Position numbers and translations under genes: made by a program | DNA from: Sphagnum compactum | Taxonomy: Eukaryota > Bryophyta > Sphagnopsida > Sphagnales | Assembly: GCA_965153455.1 (NCBI GenBank) | Contig: OZ234493.1 | Span: 11,708,213-11,772,212, forward strand | Direction of reading: 5' to 3' | DNA length: 64,000 nt | Shown: positions 59,914-64,000 of the stretch, one piece after another | Layout: every line of letters begins with the position of its first letter | How positions within the stretch are numbered: position 1 is the stretch's first letter | The notes under the pieces: generated by a model | Told to the model about the DNA's origin: nothing | Databases searched by the model: none | What the model saw: the letters and a program-made list of their open reading frames with translations, nothing else

Positions 59914-62509
59914 CTAGAAAGGTTGTCTAGGAAACCTCCCAAACCTTTGTGCTCGCAAGACATTGGCTTGTCGAATCTTATCACATAGCATAGGGGCGGC
60001 ATTTAACAGATCTGCAACATGACACCAATCAACCTAATTTCTGTCATTGACATATGGCTTGAAGAGGCCCCCAGACAAGAGTTGTAAGCAAAAGTTTGAT
60101 GGCACAATATATGAAAGGAAAGTGCTTATTCTAAGAAGAACAAATCTTGATGTGTGTTCACAGTTTTTCTCAAAGACTACAGTTAGCCATCACCCAGAAG
60201 AACACAGAATCACAATGAATTTGAGACAAATGCCAGACATGACTTCTTTCATCTGAAGATTCCAGGAGACACTTACCATCCTTAAGACTGTGAGATCGCA
60301 GCTGCTCAAAGTCATCATCAAAGGCACTCTTAAATGTCAAGAGTGTCTCTAATGCCCGCAACTCTGTGCGCTTCTTTGCTGCTTCACTTTCAGCCTGAAA
60401 ATGCATGATAGGTTATGTTAGGCAGAGAAAATTCCTGCTTCAATCTACTATATGAAAAACAAATGATCACAGACCTCAGTTTGCATACTCAAATTTTGGA
60501 GGGTAATCACTGAGTGGTTGAACACTTACAGCAGCCTTCCGTGCACGAAGAGAAGCCAGCTCTGCATCCAATTTGGCCTCCTCATCTCCACTCATAATTT
60601 GCATGAACTCATGCTGAACCAATGAAACCAAAGTGCTCATGCAAACAAAGTAAATAGAAGAGACCATACAACAATTTGCATTGTTAACTACTGCAGTGCA
60701 GCATTCAGGTCATCCACCTTACAGTACAAGAGGCATAACAGAAAAGCACCAACAAAATTCTCAAAACTACATCTACTAGTTTCCACTACAACAGGTCTAC
60801 TCATTTTCCTGGATCCATATCTAGCCTTCCTGTAGCATAGGCTTTGCTTCGGGATCTGGGGAAACAGATGTGTTTGAGGCACTTGCCTTTTCTGGCAAAA
60901 CAAGGCCATGAGGAATACTGAAGCTGACTTCATGGCAGTACTTCTCCCACTCAGTCAGGTCATTGTCTATAACCTGAGTTAGAAAATGCTGAGTAACAAC
61001 ACCCATACCCTGCAGAACTGACAGATGCTTTCTCAGCTAGGAAACAGGAGAGATATTTACAAGTAGCACCCCATTTACATACAATATCACAAATTTGCAG
61101 ATTTCTGGAAAAGAGATTCAGTGTACAAGATTCTCTTCTTATGCATGTCCCAAAAAGCTGCAAACTTGGTGACAGAAAAAAACATGAACCATGCCTGATG
61201 TTTTTCTAGTCCAGTTCTGAGAAAAGTTGGAGCTTTGCTTTGTCTAAGCTGCAGAAAAACTTTCATTGGAAGTCAGACAGATCAGTAACTTGGAAAGACT
61301 TCCCACAGGTTTCTATGTTTATGTGCACTCCACAAGATATCAGCTGCTGTAACACTTCTGCCCTAAATGACTCTCCATCATGAAAAAGGGCTTTGAGCTC
61401 ACCTGTGCTAATGCAGCTTGAGACTGTTCAGTAGACAGACCAAGAATATGTCCGGAACAGCTGCAAATCAAATCACTGAGTCGCTCAGGACAAAAATCAA
61501 AGCAGAATCCTCACCTGCTACCTTGGCAGCAAAGTGAAAACTATCAATACGGATGTGGATGAAACAGGGAACACACCATTATTTTCCACTAACTCTGTGA
61601 GAAAATAAGATTGTTTGTTGATTGCAAGGATAGAGTGCCATTATTCTCATGAATTTGAAACCCTACTATTGATGTGGATGAAGAAGGGATATAACATAAT
61701 TGTCCACCAACTCTTGGTGAAAAGAAGGCTGTTTTGATGATTGCAAGGATAGAGTGGCATTTTTCTTGTGAATTTGAAACCCTACATCCCAGTATCTGAG
61801 GTTTTCCACCTATATGGAGATGCACATGTATGTAAAGCAGGAAACTATAAATAGCAGATGACACACTGCTGTAGGTGGAGAGTGTTGAACTTACACTTCC
61901 ATCTGGTCAAAATACTCTGTGGAAATCTGAATAACCTGAAACACAAAGGAAATACATGCACACGAGATGTTCTCCAGTTCAAAGCCTCATACATCAACGT
62001 CTTGTGCAACATAAACTGCCCTTCTTTGTAGAAAGAAAACCCCATGTATTACTCTTCTGCAGTAACTTCGATTGCACAAAAAAAAGTAAAGGAGTTTGTG
62101 CTTTGATTCCAGCCTAAGGACTCTCCGCATTCATAGCTCTCAAAAAGCTTCCAACAAACATCGCCCGACATATATGTATGTCTCCAATTCTGTAGGCCCG
62201 CAAAAACCCTAGCAGCAATCTACCCTACAAAATGGGAAGAGCAGCAAGGGGTATAACAAAGAGGGCGATGGAGACTTCACTTACGGCATTGATGACATCG
62301 TCGATGAAAGCTTGACTGTCGAATGCAAGATAGTGCACAGGGTACAAAGCCGGCAAAGACTCCAGGGAAAGAAGTATATCAGATTTGGTCCCTCCTTCTC
62401 CTCCTCCTCCTCCTCCTCCTCCTGCCGCCCCTTGATCTTCCCCGCTCATCACCTTCTCGTGTGCCCTTATTGCAAAAGAAGAAGAAGAAGAAGAAATGAT
62501 TCCGTCCAT
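59914..62509 (-). CDS. MIS12: MIS12, kinetochore MIND complex subunit
   Basis: MIS12 links centromeric chromatin to the NDC80 microtubule-binding complex. Seven minus-strand exons join in phase: 62509-62285, 61935-61895, 61460-61403, 61009-60887, 60613-60530, 60394-60277 and 60011-59914, for 248 residues. Plant MIS12 is about 240. Recognisable parts are AFDSQAFIDDVINA plus VIQISTEYFDQME (N-terminal helix), VIDNDLTEWEKYCHEV then SIPHGLVLPEK (conserved core), DEEAKLDAELASLRARKAA and a C-terminal coiled coil. A Ser run and a Gly run lengthen the N-terminus. A second ATG at codon 21 (MSGEDQG) could be the real start. The intron after codon 136 needs a GC donor (AAG/GCAAGT at 60886), since the GT alternatives I saw are weak. 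The gene looks intact and faces the VIR copy tail to tail. Confidence 0.9.
61552..61788. repeat. 119-bp tandem duplication in a MIS12 intron
   Basis: Two imperfect copies (61552-61670 and 61671-61788) each run from GATGTGGATGAA to GAATTTGAAACCCTAC. Both lie in the second intron of MIS12. Confidence 0.8.
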
Positions 62510-62824
62510 TGCGACGACGCCATCACACAAACACAGAGCGAAGCAAACAGCGAGAAAGACGAGAGGAGGAAGAAGAAGAAGAGGCGGGAAATTTTCGAAT
62601 AAAAAATTATTAATTGGAATGGGGACCTTCATGGATGCATCTAGGATGAAAACGATCCATCCATGTATAGATGGTCTAATAAAAATCATCGAATTTGGTG
62701 ATCTTCGTAATCTAGGAAAATTGATGTAATTAATTACGTTACCAAAACAGAGAACCAAATTCCAAAGTGTGAAGAATTGAAGGTGCCTAGGACGAGTCCG
62801 GGACCAGTCCAGGCCCACATTTTT
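62510..62824. other. MIS12 upstream region
   Basis: This is the short interval between the MIS12 start codon and the inverted element end at about 62825. It has AT-rich and GAAGAA-rich parts, presumably the MIS12 leader and core promoter. Only about 315 bp separate the gene from mobile DNA, much as at DAD1. Confidence 0.45.
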
Positions 62825-63316
62825 GGGGCTTGAATGAATTAGCAGCCACCAATGCACCAGTTGAGGATGAGCCCGTTCAACCCGTTTTGGGGATGAACCA
62901 AAACCACATCCGGACTGCCCAAATATTTTTTTTTTCTCTCGCCTCTACTCTGCCCCAAAACATTTCTCCCCTACCTACCTTCCTCCCCCCTCCTACCTCC
63001 TACCTACCCCCTCCTACCTCCCCCCTCCTACCTACCTACCCCCCCCTACCTCCCCCCTCCTACCTACCTCCAACATCTTACCTCCAATCGCCATCGCCAG
63101 AGCACCACAGCGAGAGCAGGAGCACCATCGCGGGAGCACCACAGCGAGAACGGGAGCACCATCGCGGGAGCACCATAGGCAGAGCGGGAACGACGAAGCC
63201 AGACCGGGAGCACCACAGCCAGAGCGGGAGCGCCGGAGCTAGAGTTTTTTTCCTGAAGCGGGAGCGCCAGAGCTTCAAGGTAAGCTTTTTTCCCTTCTTC
63301 TTTTTTATTTTGCATC

Positions 63317-63530
63317 GTGGAGCTCCGAGCTGCAGCTCCAAGCTCGTGGAGCTTGGAGCTCGGAGCTGCGCTGGAGCTCCAAGTTCGTGGAGCTCAGAGC
63401 TCGGAGCAGCGCAGCTCCAAGCTCGTGGAGCTCAGAGCTCGGAGCAGCGCAGCTCCAAGCTCGTGGAGCTCAGAGCTCGGAGCAGCACAGCTCCGATCTC
63501 GTGGAGCTTGGAGATCGGAGCTGCAGCTCC
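63317..63530. repeat. GAGCTC-rich minisatellite, right copy
   Basis: It has the same unit family as at 2150-2728, with three consecutive near-identical copies of about 50 bp each carrying GGAGCAGCGCAGCTCC. Confidence 0.8.
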
Positions 63531-64000
63531 GAGCTCCACGAGAGCTGCACGAGAGCTCCACGAGAGCTGCACGAAAGCTCCACGAGAGCTCCACGAGAGC
63601 TCCACGAGAGCTCCACGAGAGCTGCACGAGAGCTGCACGAGAGCTCCACGAGAGCTGCACGAGAGCTCCACGAGAGCTCCACGAGAGCTGGAGCTCCGAG
63701 CTCCACGAGAGTTGCACGAGAGCTCCACGAGAGCTCCACGAGAACTGCACGAGAGCTGCACGAGAGCTCCACGAGAGCTACACGAGAGCTCCACGAGAGC
63801 TGCACGAGAGCTCCACGAGAGCTGGAGCTCCGAGCTCCACGAGAGTTGCACGAGAGCTCCACGAGAGCTCCACGAGAGCTAGAGCTCCGAGCTCCACGAG
63901 AGTTGCACGAGAGCTCCACGAGAGCTACACGAGAGTTGCACGAGAGCTCCACGAGAGTTGCACGAGAGCTGCACGAGAGCTGCACGAGAGCTCCACGAGA
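63531..64000. repeat. 11-bp minisatellite (AGCTCCACGAG / AGCTGCACGAG)
   Basis: More than 40 tandem 11-bp units alternate between AGCTCCACGAG and AGCTGCACGAG, with a few variants and AGCTGGAGCTCCG interruptions. Since 11 is not a multiple of three, every frame reads the same 11-residue period and stays open, which produces long spurious proteins on both strands. The array continues past the window end. Confidence 0.92.

Larger units (their letters stand above)
62825..64000 (+). mobile_element. Inverted copy of the left element end, running out of the window
   Basis: It begins with the same TTAGCAGCCACCAATGCACC motif, T run and CCTACC-rich tract as the left copy at 3540-3745, but on the opposite strand. 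An open frame from 62830 continues through tracts repeating GGGAGCACCA and GGAGCGCCAGAGC to a clear donor (CTTCAAG/GTAAGC at about 63279). This looks like a first exon followed by an intron made of GAGCTC minisatellite. The downstream part is outside the window. Confidence 0.6.

Noticed and set aside
61202-61254. Possible extra MIS12 exon (minus strand, LRQSKAPTFLRTGLEKHQ)
   Set aside because: It has an acceptor but no GT donor, and omitting it gives the expected family sequence across the junction.
63394-63985. Frames of 118-171 residues on the minus strand and the repeat part of the 350-residue plus frame
   Set aside because: They are readings of an 11-bp tandem repeat, identical in all frames, not protein genes.

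Overview
The window is nuclear DNA of a land plant. The evidence is Arabidopsis-type telomere heptamers (TTTAGGG), GT-AG introns, and plant-type genes: DAD1, a SNAP33-like SNARE, TOM6, VIRILIZER and MIS12. Long AT-rich stretches of decayed transposons and minisatellites between few genes suggest a large genome. The transposase-like remnants look to me like those of non-seed plants, but I cannot fix the lineage from sequence alone.

Layout. 1-3745: mosaic mobile DNA with GAGCTC-rich minisatellites, a broken C2H2 zinc-finger gene and a 36-bp coding repeat. 3956-5511 (+): DAD1 in five exons. 6878-8875 (-): SNAP33-like Qb+Qc SNARE in five exons. About 9-35 kb: AT-rich, no intact gene, with a decayed hAT-type transposase (13860-16094, -), tandem repeats, a foldback element and hairpins. 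35437-39692 (+): an unrecognised multi-pass membrane and coiled-coil protein, rebuilt from five phase-consistent exons. 40-49 kb: repeats, a putative LTR, small hairpin elements and a Helitron-like end. 49409-49582 (+): TOM6, only 57 codons. 52296-59193 (+): the C-terminal half of VIRILIZER, starting next to a second copy of the Helitron-like end and carrying an in-frame TGA and a non-AG acceptor. 59914-62509 (-): MIS12 in seven exons, convergent with the VIR copy. 62825-64000: an inverted copy of the left-hand element end, running into an 11-bp minisatellite that stays open in several frames.

The genes are unrelated housekeeping functions: N-glycosylation, membrane fusion, mitochondrial import, m6A methylation and kinetochore assembly. 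They are separate transcription units, not a cluster. The notable features are how mobile DNA touches them: the VIR copy joined to a Helitron-like terminus, an inverted pair of element ends about 59 kb apart, and telomere-repeat insertions. Exon boundaries were worked out by hand from splice sites, reading phase and remembered family sequences. No alignment was run.
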